Origin: Phellopilus nigrolimitatus
Taxonomy: Eukaryota; Basidiomycota; Agaricomycetes; Hymenochaetales; Hymenochaetaceae
NCBI GenBank assembly: GCA_021029095.1
Contig: JAJOHG010000078.1
Span: 1-64,000, forward strand
Reading direction: 5' to 3'
DNA length: 64,000 nt
The notes below the pieces were generated by a model, which saw nothing but the letters and a program-made list of their open reading frames with translations, ran no database searches and had not been told where the DNA came from. Shown piece by piece: positions 10,609 to 23,395 of the stretch; the first letter of the stretch is position 1, and the number at the start of each line of letters is the position of its first letter. The translations under genes were made by a program, and so were the position numbers.

Positions 10609-12425
10609 ATGTTGACGATGGACAAAAAAACAAGCCCGGCGCCCGGCGACACCATACCTGGCCTCGACGCGCGTATCGGGCCGTGGCTCGTCGCGACGCT
10701 CCTCCACTCCGTCGAGACGGGCATCATCATCGGGCAGGCCATCACGTTCCTGTCGTACACCAGCGCACGCGCCCCCGGGAGGTCGCGGGGCGTGCGCGAA
10801 CGGCGCCTCGTGAAGACCGTCGCGCTGTTCGTGCTCCTCATCGCGGTCCTGCAGACGTCCTCGAGCGTGTGGAACTCGTGGGACACGCTCGTGCGGAATT
10901 TCGGGAATGCGTACGAGGCGATCCAGGTGAGCTGGGTGATGAAGTCGCAGCAGATGATTGTGAGCACGCCCGCTATCGATCCGTTTTTTATATCCCATAA
11001 TGCTGGATTTCGTCCTTACAGAACGTACTGCTGGCGGTACCCGTGCAAGCATTTCTCATCTGGCGATGTTGGCTGGTACGAGCTCTGGTCAGATCGTACG
11101 AAATTTATACCTATTTACAGTTTTAACAGACGATGAACCGCAACCCCTACATACTCGTTCGTTTTTTCTTCCCTCCCCTACAACTTCAAGTCGTTGACTT
11201 TCCGATGCAGTCTGGTCTAATAACGCTCGTGCTTGCTTCCCTCGCGATGTCTACCTATGTCACTTTCCGCATTTTTAAGGGCATGTCGGAGATCGTCTCG
11301 GAGGTATCCTCCGAGCTTCTAATCGTTAATCCATATGACCCTTTTTGTGAGTACGGGGTGTAGAGTATCGCTCCCGTGTATGCTTGCTGACTTTTCCGAC
11401 ATGCTTGTACAGATATCTTATCGTTGATTCTCCCGACCAGTATGTACACAACTGGTCATTGATATAATACCTGACACTTATAACTCTCCTAGTGCTGGAC
11501 GTCTTGCTGACTGGAATATGTAGGTTGTAGCTTAAACTGGGACCCTAGTCGAAAACTGATTCCACCTGATTCGAAGTGTTTACCTATTTCTTCCGTTCTC
11601 GGAATATTGTTATATCCCGCCACTTCCGCAAAGTTCGTCTAACTACCTCCGAAACGGCTTCTTGCAAGTAAATCGTCTGAACCCGTCTCGGCAAACTGCA
11701 GATCCTGTCCTCGCTCATGGTCGTCATCTGGGAGGCCGCGCTCCCGCCCTGCGTGTGCTCGATCATCACGACCATCATGTATTTCGACAAGCGACAGTCG
11801 TCCTTCTGGAACCTGATGTTCCAGGAGGTGCTGGGCCAGCTATACGTGATCAGCTTCTTCGTCACGGTGTACGTTCCCCACTCCGCCCCTCTGCAGCCTC
11901 CGCGCACCGTACTCAGCGCAAGCGTTTTTTTATCTATTTATTAAAAGAAACGGCTTCTTGGGCGTCAAGCACAGCGACACCCGCAACAGCCATGCGACGC
12001 CCCTGAGCCCGAGCTGGGGCTTTTCCGGGGTCGAAGTCACGGAGTGTGGGTGGAAGCGCGAGAGGGAGCTCGAGCGCGGCATGCAGGGCGGGCCGTCGAT
12101 CGATCCCAGCGTGGCTGTTGATGTGAGCGCGCCTTTCCGTTTCCGTTCCTTTTCTTTTCACACTCCGTCCTTATTCCTAACGGCGACCTTTGCACTCCAG
12201 GCACAGACGGCGCACGGGCCCGATCACGCCGTCCCAGGCCTCGCCTTCGCGCGCTCGCGCTCGCCGCGCTCTCCGCGGCGGTCGCGCAACTCGCACTACC
12301 GCGTCGAGATGCCGGTCTCCGTGCTCGCGCCCGGCTGGGTGGGCATTGGCACGGACACAGAGGGTGCCGACACGAAGGGGCTGGGCGAGGGCAGCTGCGA
12401 TGAGGACAGCCGCGAGCCGAAGTGA
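10609..12425 (+). CDS. Seven-helix membrane protein, DUF6534-like (403 aa, ~10 exons)
   Basis: Proposed exons: 10609-10926, 11022-11075, 11130-11156, 11211-11346, 11413-11439, 11493-11519, 11577-11632, 11702-11868, 11948-12122 and 12201-12425. All phases agree and give 403 residues. Hydrophobic helices fall at about residues 15-35, 55-75, 105-125, 135-155, 175-200, 215-240 and 245-270. The motif EAALPP and the following helices match the C-terminal DUF6534 layout common in Agaricomycetes. The tail is polar and Ser/Arg-rich. Three exons are only 27 bp, an unusual string of microexons. The acceptor at 11577 lacks a strong pyrimidine tract and is the weakest call. A start at 10618 is also possible. 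Family members have no settled function. Confidence 0.75.
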
Positions 12426-12893
12426 GACTCCCCCGGTGCGCGTTTGGGAAGAAGGGGCTTGTAAGGTGGTATGCAGGATTAGTGTGGTCATGATATTCTT
12501 ATATGTATATATGGACAGAGCCTTGACTCGGTTTGCGCTTTCGGTGCCCAGCCGGAACTGCGACGAGCTTTTGTTGTCGTTGATTATATTAGCAGTGGTT
12601 CCCAACTTTGCGACGGCATATATGCATGCCATACTGCCAGTTGATTCAGCCTCTTTTGTAGTTCCTTTGCGGAAGGGCAGGAAGGAAAGAGACGACACAG
12701 CGTCAAAAACCCAGCCTTGTAGCAACCGGAGTAAAAAAAGACTCGAAGTAATTGGTGTAAAGAGAAAACAAAGACTAGGAAATAAAAGCCGATAAAAGGC
12801 ACGATATAGTACACCCCGATTCCCTCTAAAGAAAGGTGAGAGATCAGAATAGGCGGTTTCACACGAATGAACATACATAAGAGATCCGTGCAT
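12426..12893. other. Intergenic, convergent 3' ends
   Basis: Between the seven-helix gene (plus) and the first array F-box gene (minus). No gene seen. Confidence 0.4.
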
Positions 12894-14479
12894 TCAGGCC
12901 ACCCAGACGACCTCCATGGTCGGAAAAGAGGCTCGAAGCTCTTCCTCTCCTACGAGCGGGCACCCAATGACCTCGAATCTCTCGATTTGCACGCCATCAT
13001 CAAAAAGATCTTTTCGGACCTTCTCAAGAAATGAGCATTTCATTCCGTCACAGTTGCGAAAACGAAGAGTACGGATTCGAGGAGCCTCGGCCTCGTAGTC
13101 ACCCATGTAGTCCATCCAATACATGTCCAATATATGCCCGGGCGCCTCGAGCCGGATGCTCTCCAGCCCATGGGGCATACGAAGTAGAATGGTGCTGAAA
13201 ACCAATTCGTATTTGGAATCCGGACCCTGAAATTGGAGATTGAGAATTTTGAGCGTCGAAATTTGCCGCACTGGTGCTAGGAGATCTTTACGTCGCGACG
13301 AGGCGCTATAGTCAGTCTCGAAATCTACTCGACTTGGATAAACAATGGATAATGTCATTTCCACGAGATTCGGTGGATGAATAGCGTCGAGAACGCGTTC
13401 TGCAAACGATATCCACGTTAGACCAATGACATGGAGCTGATAGCAAGTGATGGCGGAGTTTTCAAGACTTGCGTCTCCGTCGTCGTCCATGTCCATGTCT
13501 TCTTCAATGTCGACAAGCTCGATCTTCAGAGTCTTCAGCGAGGTTAGCCCTGCTAAAAACCGCACAAGACATCCAACAGGGAAACTAAGCGTGAATTTGA
13601 GATGGCAAAAAGATAAATGTTTCCCGAAAACAAGATTTGGCACGAAGTCGGTGACCTGGAGGCGTTTTATATTCTCAAATGACCAGGAGGCATATAATTT
13701 TCCAAATTGGAAGTAGCCGCGATAGCCAATAGATAGATCCTCGAGGATAGGCATGTGTACCTTTGAATGGTTAATCTGAATGAGGGAGGCTGAGGAATTG
13801 TCAAGGTCTTCGATAACAAGCTTTTTAAGCCGCATGCTTAGCGAGAAGATAAGATCCACACGCTTATTCCAGTCTTCAATCCCACGTTTCGAGAAAATGC
13901 TAGCAGTAAGGGACCGAGTGCCACTCCTGTTTGCAAGAGACGCGATTTGCTCGGAACCCATGCGCGTGTGAAGGTCGTAACTCGCCCAAATGAGAGGCGA
14001 CGACAGCATCGCTCGTCTGAATTGCGAGTTGACCTGGGACAGCTCCAATGCTTCTTTCAATGTTGGTGTGGTCCCAGCCAGTATCTCCGGGATAATCTCA
14101 AAGGGAAGGATGCCTATGCCACTCTTAAGCCCCGCCCGAGCCATACGATGCTCGAAGGTCACAGTTTTCTCTTCCAGTGAGCGCGCCAAAATCTGAAGCG
14201 CGTGAAGCATGTTCTTTGACCGTTCGTGAGTTCTTTTTACGTTCTGAACGGTCGAATCATCGTAAACGTCTTTTAAAGAGTCGAGACTCGAATTCCTGCG
14301 GTAAAACGTCGTTTATGGGTGTTAGGCTGTCGACAGAGCGTGAGCGCAACTCACTGTTCTTCCATAATTTCCTTCCATATATGATTTGCATGTGCGATTC
14401 CATCCGCAGCTTGGTTACCCTCCAAGAGAGCCAGTAATTTGGACAAATCTTTCCCGTCGAAGATCGAATCAGAAGACAT
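12894..14479 (-). CDS. Array F-box protein 1 (508 aa, 2 exons)
   Basis: Exon 1 is 14479-14355 (125 bp), with donor GTGAGT. Exon 2 is 14295-12894, and the phase-2 join reads through. Exon 1 encodes MSSDSIFDGKDLSKLLALLE and ends in a HIWKEIMEEQ helix. Exon 2 starts with a helical stretch (SLEEKTVTFEHRMARAGLK), then the F-box (ILPFEIIPEILAGTTPTLKE plus SQVNSQFRRAMLSSPLIWASY), irregular leucine-rich segments, a short acidic loop (DIEEDMDMDDDGD) and a C-terminal EELRASFPTMEVVWVA. By family it should pair with Skp1 and present an unknown substrate. It forms a close pair with the next gene (15285-16854), which has the same 125-bp first exon. Confidence 0.85.
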
Positions 14480-15284
14480 CGTCAACGAAGCGCGTGCTTT
14501 CCCTCAAGTTTCAGCGCTTGACGATATCTACCTTTGAGCAGAAATTACTATCCAGCTTCACACTGGAATACGACAGGAACAATACTGACCTCGAATATCG
14601 ACAGGAAGGAACGTGAAGGACTCGGATGAGATCAGTCCCGGACGAGTCGACACGGGCAGTGACTGTGACTGTTTCGCGACGCGATGTTGTCAATTCGACT
14701 GTAGCTTTTGCGTTATCTTATTCTGTCTTCTGCGCGCAACTTGGGTCTTCTAATGACACGTAAATGCAAGTAACATAATGCGGAAAGTTTTTGTATATTC
14801 ACAGCCATGAAGAAAGCGTGAGCTATTCCGTACACCAACTTGCGATAAAGGCCTAAAGGTGTCGTACTGAGTCCTGACTCATATACGCAAGTTCTACCCA
14901 AGCAAGCACGCAGTGTAGATTGTGGCGGTAGTTAGACGGGCGCCAAATCAAGGACCGAAATATCGAAACAATAGGCAAAGCGATGGGAAGCATGGCTTTT
15001 CGTCATTCGAGAAAGGGTAAGACCGGAAGAGTAGACGAAACAAAGTGACGGAACGACAAGAGCTGGACTCTTATCAGTAAGAAATCAGTAAGAAAGAGAA
15101 AGGCGAAACAACTCGTGAAAACGTTGAGAACTTGACTTAGATATGCGTGGCTATTTACATATATTTTCTTTCATTCATTTTTCGTTCGTCATCGAGCCCA
15201 AGCCCTTAAAAAGAAATGAAGTGTCAGAATAAGTGCCACACGTAGAATCCACGGACACTCACATATGTAGCCCATGTCATCCAT
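14480..15284. other. Intergenic between two tandem F-box genes
   Basis: Holds the promoter of the gene ending at 12894 and the 3' flank of the next. Short open frames only. A stretch near 14880-14930 resembles 4090-4160. Confidence 0.4.
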
Positions 15285-16854
15285 TCAGGGCGCCCAGACG
15301 ATCTCCAGGGTTGGGAAATCACCTCGAAGATCTTTCTCTTCTATGAGCGGACGACACCCAATGATCTCCAGCCTCTCGAGCGGTACACCGTTACGGAGAA
15401 GTTGCCTTCGAACTTTTCGAAGGAACCTAGATTCCACTCCTCCACAATTGCAGAAACAAAGAGTGCGAAGTTGAGGAGCGTTTTCGATAGGTCCGAACCG
15501 ACCCAAATCCAATATATGCCCGGGTGCCTCGAGCCGGAAATTCTCCACGCTATCGGGTACGCCCAAGAAAAGTATATTAAAGCACATGGCGTACTCAAAA
15601 GCAGGGCCTGAGAAGTGAAGATTGAGGATTTTGAGCATTGAGAATTTCTGAAGGGGATCGAGGAGATACTCTCGCTGGCTCCAGGTGAGTGATTCAGCCC
15701 CACCCTCCGGGTAACCCGGATAGACAATGGATAGTGACATCTCGACGACTTTCGGCGGAGAGATAGTGCAAAGGACGCTCCTCGCGAACATGTTCGATGT
15801 TTGACCGATAACATGGAAGGAATACGAGGTGATACTGGAAATGTCGACACCTGCCAGTTCTTCGATGTCAATACCTGCTTCTGAAATATCGACGAGCTCG
15901 ATTTTCAGATCTTTCAACGATAAAGATCCTATGAAACGTAGAAGAAATTCAACATCGAACATCTGTGTGAATTTGATATGGCAGGATGATAAATGTTGCC
16001 CGAAAACAGGCTTCGGAATGAAGTTTGTGACCTCGAGGCGCTTCACATTCCGCAGTGACCACGAAGCGTAGAAATGCACGCAGAAGACAAAGCGGCTACA
16101 GTCGATAGATAGTTCGTCGATTATAGGCATGAGTAAGTTCGAATGGTGGACCTGAAGTGAAAGAGCTGAGGCGTCGTCAATGTTTTCGATCACAAGCCTT
16201 TTAAGCCGCGTGCTGAACGAGAGGATGTGCTCCACACGCTTATCCCAGTCCTCAATCCCAAGTCTTGGGCGTATTCTGGCAGCAAGGGACCGAGTACCAC
16301 TCCTGTTCGCAAGAGACACAATCTGTTCGGAACTCATGCACGGGTGAAGTGCGTAACTCGCCCAAATGAGAGGTGTCGATAGTATAGCTTGTCTGAAATG
16401 CGAGCTGACATGGGATAGTTCAACTGCCTCCTTGAGCGTTGGCCTGTTGCTGGCCAGTATTTCCGAGATAACGTCGAAGGGAAGAATGCTTATGCCATGC
16501 TTAATCCTCGCGCGAGCCATGCGGTGCTCGAGGGCTACGGTATTTTCTTCCAAGGAGCGCGCCAGGACCCGAGGGACGCGAAGCATGTTCTTAGAGCGTG
16601 TATAAGTCCTCTCCACGTCCTCAACGGTCAAATCGTTGTAAACGTCTCCCAGAGAATCGAGGTTCGAGTTCCTGCAGCGAAGACCCGATCCTGAATGTCA
16701 GACATTGGCGGAGCAAGAATACGACGTACTGCACTTCGGCCAGTTTCCTCCATATTTGGCTAGGATATATGCTCCCATCTCCCACTGGTGTAGCCGATAG
16801 GAAAGCCAGCAGGTCGGAGAAGCTTTTGCCTTCAACAGTCGACTCGGAAAACAT
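15285..16854 (-). CDS. Array F-box protein 2 (503 aa, 2 exons)
   Basis: Exon 1 is 16854-16730 (donor GTACGT) and exon 2 is 16671-15285, with a phase-2 join at the same site as in the neighbour. Exon 1 reads MFSESTVEGKSFSDLLAFLS and ends in QIWRKLAEVQ. The F-box region is ILPFDVISEILASNRPTLKE with SHVSSHFRQAILSTPLIWASY. The leucine-rich part carries the family phrase RLEIIGCRPLIEEKDL and ends FPTLEIVWAP. It shares LANRSGTRSL and other stretches with array protein 1, which points to a tandem duplication. The acidic loop is reduced (ISEAGIDIEELAGVD). Role inferred from the F-box only. Confidence 0.85.
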
Positions 16855-17956
16855 CCTCGTTAACGAAATATGCGACGCGAGTGCTCACTCGAGCTCGTGC
16901 GTTTGAGAGAATTCATAACCTCGTAGCAAGAGTAACAGCTTTGCACCAAGTAACGGAGACAAGGACGCCTTGACTTCAAATAGTGACTGGAAGACGTCGG
17001 GACAGCACAGACGTGAACTCTAAAACGCTGTCTGTGGCTTTGACGCCCGGGAAAACCAAATAGGCAAAAACAAAGCCAAACTAAACAAAGCCAAACTCGG
17101 TCGATATTCTCCGTATCAATGAAATTCTCGTCTTCGCCACTCGTCTGATTTCACTATGCTCGCTCTATACCGGGATAGACCCTCTCATAATGCTGAAGGA
17201 TGTCGACGAACTCACTCCCATGTTCTCACCTTCAGGATCGATACGAAAAGGACGGACACGCGTTGAAGGCTGCAATATGTGAAGGGTATCCGGAGTAGTA
17301 TGTGAAGTAAGAAAGAAGCTCTTGTTACGGCTCAGCGTTCAAATGTAAGCTGGCTCTCAAGACACGTTCTTCTACCGAACCAATCAATTTGAAGTCAGCC
17401 ACACCTAGTCCTCGTGGCAACCTCGCGCATTCCATTGTCGTTGAGTGTTTATATTCCGGTATCAAAGTGAGTTGAACTCGGATCTTTGGATTCTTCCTGA
17501 ATACGGAAGCCGAGGACGTCGTTTTGCAAAGGCACTTTTTTTCGCGTGGCGTGTATATACCTACTCTGTACATTCGCTTCAACCAGTTCAGCTCATCAGC
17601 ACGGTATCGATGAAGAAGGTATGTACGCCTCAGCTTCTCTTCGCGCAACCGATGATTGATTCAGATTGTCAAAATTAACCCAACCGCATGTTGAACAGGC
17701 ACTCTTTGTGCTTTCCTAGTCCAATCCAACGTCTGTCTTCAACAACGGTGCAAGGTTTTCAATAAATAACACCATAACGCGATGGTACGTTCGTTTTCGT
17801 TCGCACCATCGCTTCCTGCATAGTCTAACGAACGTAGGAAGGGCATACGGGATACATAAAGGTCATATGGCACGGTAAGCTCTAAACGCATGTTTGAAGA
17901 TTTAAAAATTGCGATGCTATTGCCATCCATGATACGGAACAGACACATTGCGCGAA
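16855..17956. other. Intergenic, no gene seen
   Basis: About 1.1 kb between F-box gene 2 and the Ser-rich gene. The longest frame (107 codons, minus, 17325-17648) has no recognisable feature and is not called. Confidence 0.4.
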
Positions 17957-19078
17957 CTAGATGGCACGGCCAAGCTGGTCGTTGTTCGAGGTCGCAGATG
18001 TTTCGAGCGATCTGAACGCACGCGCGCTTTCGTAGAAATGGATGATGTTGACGATGCTCTGCAGTGAGTTCGCTATCAGCGATCGATCAAACGAGACTAA
18101 TCCTAAGACGTACATCAGCATGCTCGTCCACTCCGTGACATCCCTCCTCGTTCTTTGCGTTCTCCAGGCCCTCTGCCAATGTCAACATACGCTCGAGGGA
18201 TTCTGGGCGGGCTACTCTATCTCCCGCGTTGTTGATTAACTCATACAATGCGCGCATGTATCCTTCGTGTTGGCGATGCTCAAAGAGAAACTCTGCGGCA
18301 AACGCGATATCTGTGCAATCGGCCACCTTGGCGCGAAGAAGCATACCAAGGAGCCTCGCGATCGCGAAGCCTGCGTTCTGAGACGCGTCGCTGCTGAAGG
18401 TGAGTGTCTCTTGATCCGGCTGTCAAAGACATTTTAGATGGCGAGAGGAGGAGAGGTGAGATGCATGCTCACCGGGTCCCAGATGCGGAAGAAGTGGCTG
18501 GAGGCCGCTGAGCGGATGTGCGTGGCCGCTTCCAGGTAGTTGAGCCTTGGGAGACTCTTCAACCAGGTGCGGACGACTTTGATGAAACGATCGACGTCGT
18601 GGTAGCTCGCTACTCCCTGCAGGAGATTCACGGCGGTATCCACGGAGGTGACGTCGTACGTCTCCCATTGAGAAAGTGGAGATGCTGGCGCATCCCCTGT
18701 AACGTTGTGAATTCTTTGCAGGGACGGCAGACTGCCTCCCCTGCTAGACGGAATTTGGCCGTGACTTGTTGGAATGGATCGAGCACTGTCGGCACGCCTT
18801 GATGAGCGCACGCTCGATCCCGACGAGTCGGTGAGCTGGGAAGCCGGTGATGTAGGTGGCATCGAACTGGAGCTCGAGCTCTTTGTCGAAGGCTCTGGAG
18901 AGGAGAACTTGTCGAGGCCGGCCAGGCGTTCGTAATATGCGGATAAATCCCGACATTCCGCAGCGAGTATGTTCCTTCGTTCGCTGGTGAATACCGGACG
19001 CGTCTTTGGAAGCGCAGGCGTCTCGACGCTGGAGGACTCCGAACGCGAGCGACTGCGCGAGCGCCCGAAGAGAGGCAT
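17957..19078 (-). CDS. Unrecognised Ser-rich protein (337 aa, 3 exons), source of later fragments
   Basis: Exons 19078-18473, 18419-18114 and 18058-17957 join in phase 0. The start MPLFGRSRSRSRSESSS was chosen because decayed copies (30733-31092 and 59380-59960) align from this point. Residues 1-130 are Ser/Arg-rich and probably disordered. The C-terminal ~200 residues look helical, for example SVDTAVNLLQGVASYHDVD and AFAAEFLFEHRQHEGYMRAL, with an Ala/Leu pattern like a helical-repeat fold. The nature of the fold is inference. No named domain was recognised. This is the only copy with an open frame, so it is the likely parent of the two relics in the F-box arrays. Confidence 0.7.
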
Positions 19079-20944
19079 AGGCGAGCGATGAAAGGCTTTG
19101 AAGCGACAAAGACAATGCACGGGTGGACTTTCAGGAGCGAACGATTGTGGGGACACGAACTGGCGGTTTCCTCCATCCTTTATATGTGAAATTTGTCTGT
19201 AACTTTGACCCAGGCGCTGAAGGCGCGCTTCTCGCGTGCTATCCCGCGACGCCTGGCAAACCTGCCGGATGGCAAGTTCCATGTTGACCGCACACTGTCT
19301 GTTCTTGCAGATCTCCCTCGCAACGCGTAGAGGCGGCATTAGGTCATCAGCCGCGACCTTGGTTTACGGTGTGCATTTATTCTCTCGCTTGAGAGACGCG
19401 ACTGATCCACGACATTGCAGATTACCTTCACGTGCGGTATACGTGCTAGTCAAACGAGTGATTCGTTCGTCTCTGATGCAACACTGTGCTAGCTTGAGCT
19501 CCAGGTGCTTAGGCGAGCTTTATATCTTATCTTGAAGAATGAGACTCATTGTGTCGTGAAGATTTCTTTGTCTACAGATCAACGAGCGTGAAATGCTGCA
19601 CGATGTCTGACGCTGACAGGCCTGCCCCCATGGCAGATTTGGGGCATTTGTCAAAGACGCGTCTCGTTCTTTCTGAGCCACCCTGTGAATTGATCCACAT
19701 GCACAGCGATTTAATGATCCACGCTTACGACAGTAGATCTGCACTTTGCGATAGACTTATCTCCGAGGCGTTTTGACCAGCTGCTTTACTTTTAGCGCTC
19801 TTCAGCGCTCTTTCGGGTTATACCGACTCCCTCAAAGCAGTTCATATCGTGAGGCAGTTTCCTAGACGCGCTTTACATATTAGCGACGCTAATGAACATT
19901 TGGACATGTACCTAGGAGTCGTGGAGCTCAAGATGATTCAGAGGGTTGATGATGTCCAATCGATCGAGATAGATCCCATTCTTAAAACAGCGTGTTCTCC
20001 CGTCATCCCTCTGCTGGAGGTTAAGACCGCTAGATCACGTGTTTTATCCGCAAGCGCGCGAATTGCTACCGAGATTCGTTGTTTCGTATGAAACAAGGAT
20101 ATACATTGCGGTGCTCAGGCCTGCCTCGAGCTGTGTATACTCTTGACGGTTTGCTAGTCGGACATGCATCCAGAGTGTTTGCTTATTATTCCTCACAGCA
20201 ACGAGTCTCTCGATTCCCGTTGTCATTTTCGTTGCCTCATCGTCAACTAAACCAATTTGATACAGTTTCGGTCCCGCTGTTCCCGCTGCGCAGGTCAAGA
20301 TGTGGCAAATTTTACGTGATGGAAACCTAGAGCAATGTTCGTGCGCCTATAAATTCGATCCCCTTTTCCATGTCCGCTAAATCCTTGGATCGAGGAGTGC
20401 AACAAAATCGACTCTGCAACGAAATAGGAAGTCTAAAGGTTCCTTGCCCAAGTCCTCTTTTGAACCGATCCATCTGCTAGTTGATATCTGCCCTTATCTT
20501 CTGGTAAATTTAGTCCAAAACCCTCATAAACTCGGTCAGTCTATTCCGAGTTGCACTCTCGAGCGGCTGGAACGAGAGACGAAATCGACGCTGTCATCAT
20601 GACTGTTCGCGGTCATATAGTTAACATTGAAAACCAAATGTAAACGAAGCTACTAGCGCTCTTCGGGTCATCGAAGCGCACGGGTATACTTGACGGCAGA
20701 CGCGGCCATATCAAACAAGAGACAAAACTACAACAAAAGGAAGAAAGCTAATGACATGCATGATTGTTTGACTTATTTTGGAGTGAAGAGATGACTGTGA
20801 TGTCAACTTCGCTCGGCGTCAAACTCGCCAAGCTGCTCCTTCTGAAATCAGGATTCTGATGTTGGCCCTTTATTTCCTGAAATGTAATTCAGAATTCAGT
20901 CATGCGAAACCACAGAAAGAATAGTCTATTCACTATATGGGATC
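19079..20944. repeat. Flank copied into the F-box arrays (parental copy)
   Basis: From about 19200 to 19900 this 5' flank of the Ser-rich gene matches 31200-31890 (same strand) and 58610-59260 (opposite strand). A shared landmark is CATGGCAGATTT near 19630 (CATGGC-GATTTCGGAGCGTC in the others). 27088-27350 and 55500-55745 match its distal part. The rest (19900-20944) has no gene and no recognised repeat. Because this flank lies upstream of the intact Ser-rich gene, it is probably where the duplicated block originated. Confidence 0.7.
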
Positions 20945-22637
20945 CTATAGCCAAGGGTTGAAATACACCTTCGATTTAGGGAAGATTTCGACGAGAGTTT
21001 CTTTGTCTATGAGAGGACAGTTCCTGACTTCAATTTCCTTGAGTTCGGTGCCTATCGACAATAAGTCCTTTTGCAATTCTCTAAGGCAACTGGGCTCCAG
21101 AAGGTTGCAATTCTGAAATCGCAATGTGCGAAGATTGTATGCTTCATAATTGAGCACGCCTTCGAAGTCCAACAGGCATCCTGGTGCTGCGATTGTGATG
21201 CTCTCCAGACGAGGGCAACTAAGCAATGAGGCGAAGGCCAACTTCGTGCGAATGTTTTCGCCCAGACAGGGGCCAGCACGAAAGCATATGTCCTTTAGGT
21301 ATCGGTGCTTCGCCATAAATCGCTGAAGTCCGTCCATCCATTCACGTTCATTCCACTTGCTTTGACTAGGATGTACATCTTCAAGTCCACCCCAGCCGTG
21401 TCCAGGCCACCCATTCTGATTACGACGTTCATATTTCACGTCTCTGTATCTGTCGAAAACCACAGATATCGTCATCGTTGATAGATTTTCAAGCGCCAAA
21501 CGGCCATTTAAGAATGCAACAACCTTGAGCAACGCGGTCATTTCCGCATCCACGTAAACAAATAGACTGTCCACTTTGGATAGGACGACAGGCATTAGGT
21601 GTGTCGAATAGTCGCCGTTGATGTTAGAAGATGTAATTAAGAGATCGAGTTTCCGCAGAGACGGATATTTGCCTAAAAAGTTACAAATCTCCGTATCGCT
21701 GAGGAATCGCCTAGTGAATGATATCCGGCAGTCTAAGAGGCTCTGTCCGAACACTGGCATTAAATAGGCATTCGAGGTCGTCACCTGTTCGAGATTTGGC
21801 ATTTTCCACCCGGAAATGTACTCTATAGAAGATTGTTCGAGTCCACAATCGAGAGAGATTTTACGAAGAGCAGGAAGATGCAGCTTTTGATGGACTTCAA
21901 GTTCCGAAGGGTCACTGATGTAGAGTTCCTCCCAACGGTGCGCGTATGAGAGAAGACCATGAGTATCGTTTTTCTGAAGAGGGGTTAGATCTGCCTTTGT
22001 AAACGGAAGGTAAGAGTCGTCAAAATGAACGCGCAACCCCAATCCTTGGCTTCTGGAGATGCATGTAAAAATCTGCTGACAATGCCACGTCGTGCTGAGC
22101 TCGCAATTCGCCCACAAGCGAGGAGAAGCTAGGAGTACTCGTCGAAAACGTTTACAGACTTGTGACAAGTCTTGTAATTTGGTAAAGCATGATGCCGAAA
22201 GTCTAAGCAGATATAGAAGGAGCTCGTCTGGGAGGGAATCTATTCCATGCTTGAGTGCCGTGCGGCCAATCTGATCCTTGAAGGCTAATGCCTTTTCCTC
22301 GATGGTGTTTGCCAAGAATTTGAGAGCATGGGATATCTCCATGGTCGTTTTAAGACGCTTCCTCGCATCTATGATAGCCCGGTCGATTTGCTTCGACTGC
22401 GAAAAACACAGCGCACTGAATGTATTGTACACCGGAAACAAAGCAAGCAATATCACTTTAGCGATCAGAAGAAAGCTCAAGCATCGAATTGGCGTACTTT
22501 TCTTTGTCTACGTCGCACCATATCTGATCAGCGCTGGAGGATCCTCCGTTCATAGACATGTTCTTCAACACATTCTGCAACACCCTAATGATCGCTTCGT
22601 CGGTGTGAAGAAGCACCGTGTCTGCCGTTTCGACCAT
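20945..22637 (-). CDS. Array F-box protein 3, divergent member (536 aa, 2 exons)
   Basis: Exon 1 is 22637-22498 (140 bp, donor GTACGC) and exon 2 is 22415-20945 (acceptor ACATTCAG), phase 2 as in the rest of the family. Exon 1 ends in SADQIWCDVDKEN, matching the QIW/QFW helix of the others. Exon 2 has the helical stretch (HALKFLANTIEEKALAFKDQ), the F-box (SLPDELLLYLLRLSASCFTK plus QVCKRFRRVLLASPRLWANC), leucine-rich segments and a C-terminus IFPKSKVYFNPWL instead of FPNSEVVW. It lacks the acidic loop and has a Gly/Trp-rich insertion around NQNGWPGHGWGGLED. It may be an older branch. The acceptor choice is supported only by frame and by paralogue comparison. Confidence 0.75.
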
Positions 22638-23395
22638 CAGTTGCAACCAAGTATTTCCCTAATGGCAATGGAATGTTAGAGTATATTTCGTCAAAACTCC
22701 GATTGTCAATCTTACCGTTAGATGTTAATGATGGTCAACAAGACAAGGGAAGGGTTCGGACCCAGATCTTAGACATCGCGTCAGGTCAAGCTTCAGACTC
22801 CGATTTAAAAAAAAGGTGGCCAATTCATCCGTATCTATGAGTTCGGCACCGGGACGGGCAACTGGATTACGCGTTACCGGGCAACTCGGAAAATCAGAAA
22901 AGTCTTCGCCCGCTTGTATAGCAAACGATGCCGCACCATCGAGTTGTCATGGTACGCTACCAACTCAACTCATTTGAAAAATAATGAAGTATATATTGGA
23001 TGTTTCTACTATTCATCTAAAGCAAAGATTATGCGCACTAAAAACAATAATTTTGCGTGAACAAGGCAGACGGGAACTAAGACTTGATCTGAGCTCTTTT
23101 GGGAGAGCCTGTAGGGCTGCGAAGGCAGGCGATCACGATGCAGCCTATGCTTAACGGCACGTTTATGCTTAATGACAGTATGCCAGTATGCTCAACGAGA
23201 GGTTTGACTGTAAATCAGAAAAATTCGTTATATCAAATATGCTTGGCCGAAACAATGCGCCGTTTGTATGCGCATGTACATGCACAGTTTCGTGAAAGCC
23301 TGGGCATGTTTACGCTAGCTTACGGTAGTTCTGCAAGAAAGAGAAAGAATTTATGCGTCAATGCGTATTCGCGAATCCGAAAACGATGACCGAAC
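22638..23395. other. Intergenic, no gene seen
   Basis: AT-rich stretch upstream of F-box gene 3. Nothing recognisable. Confidence 0.4.
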
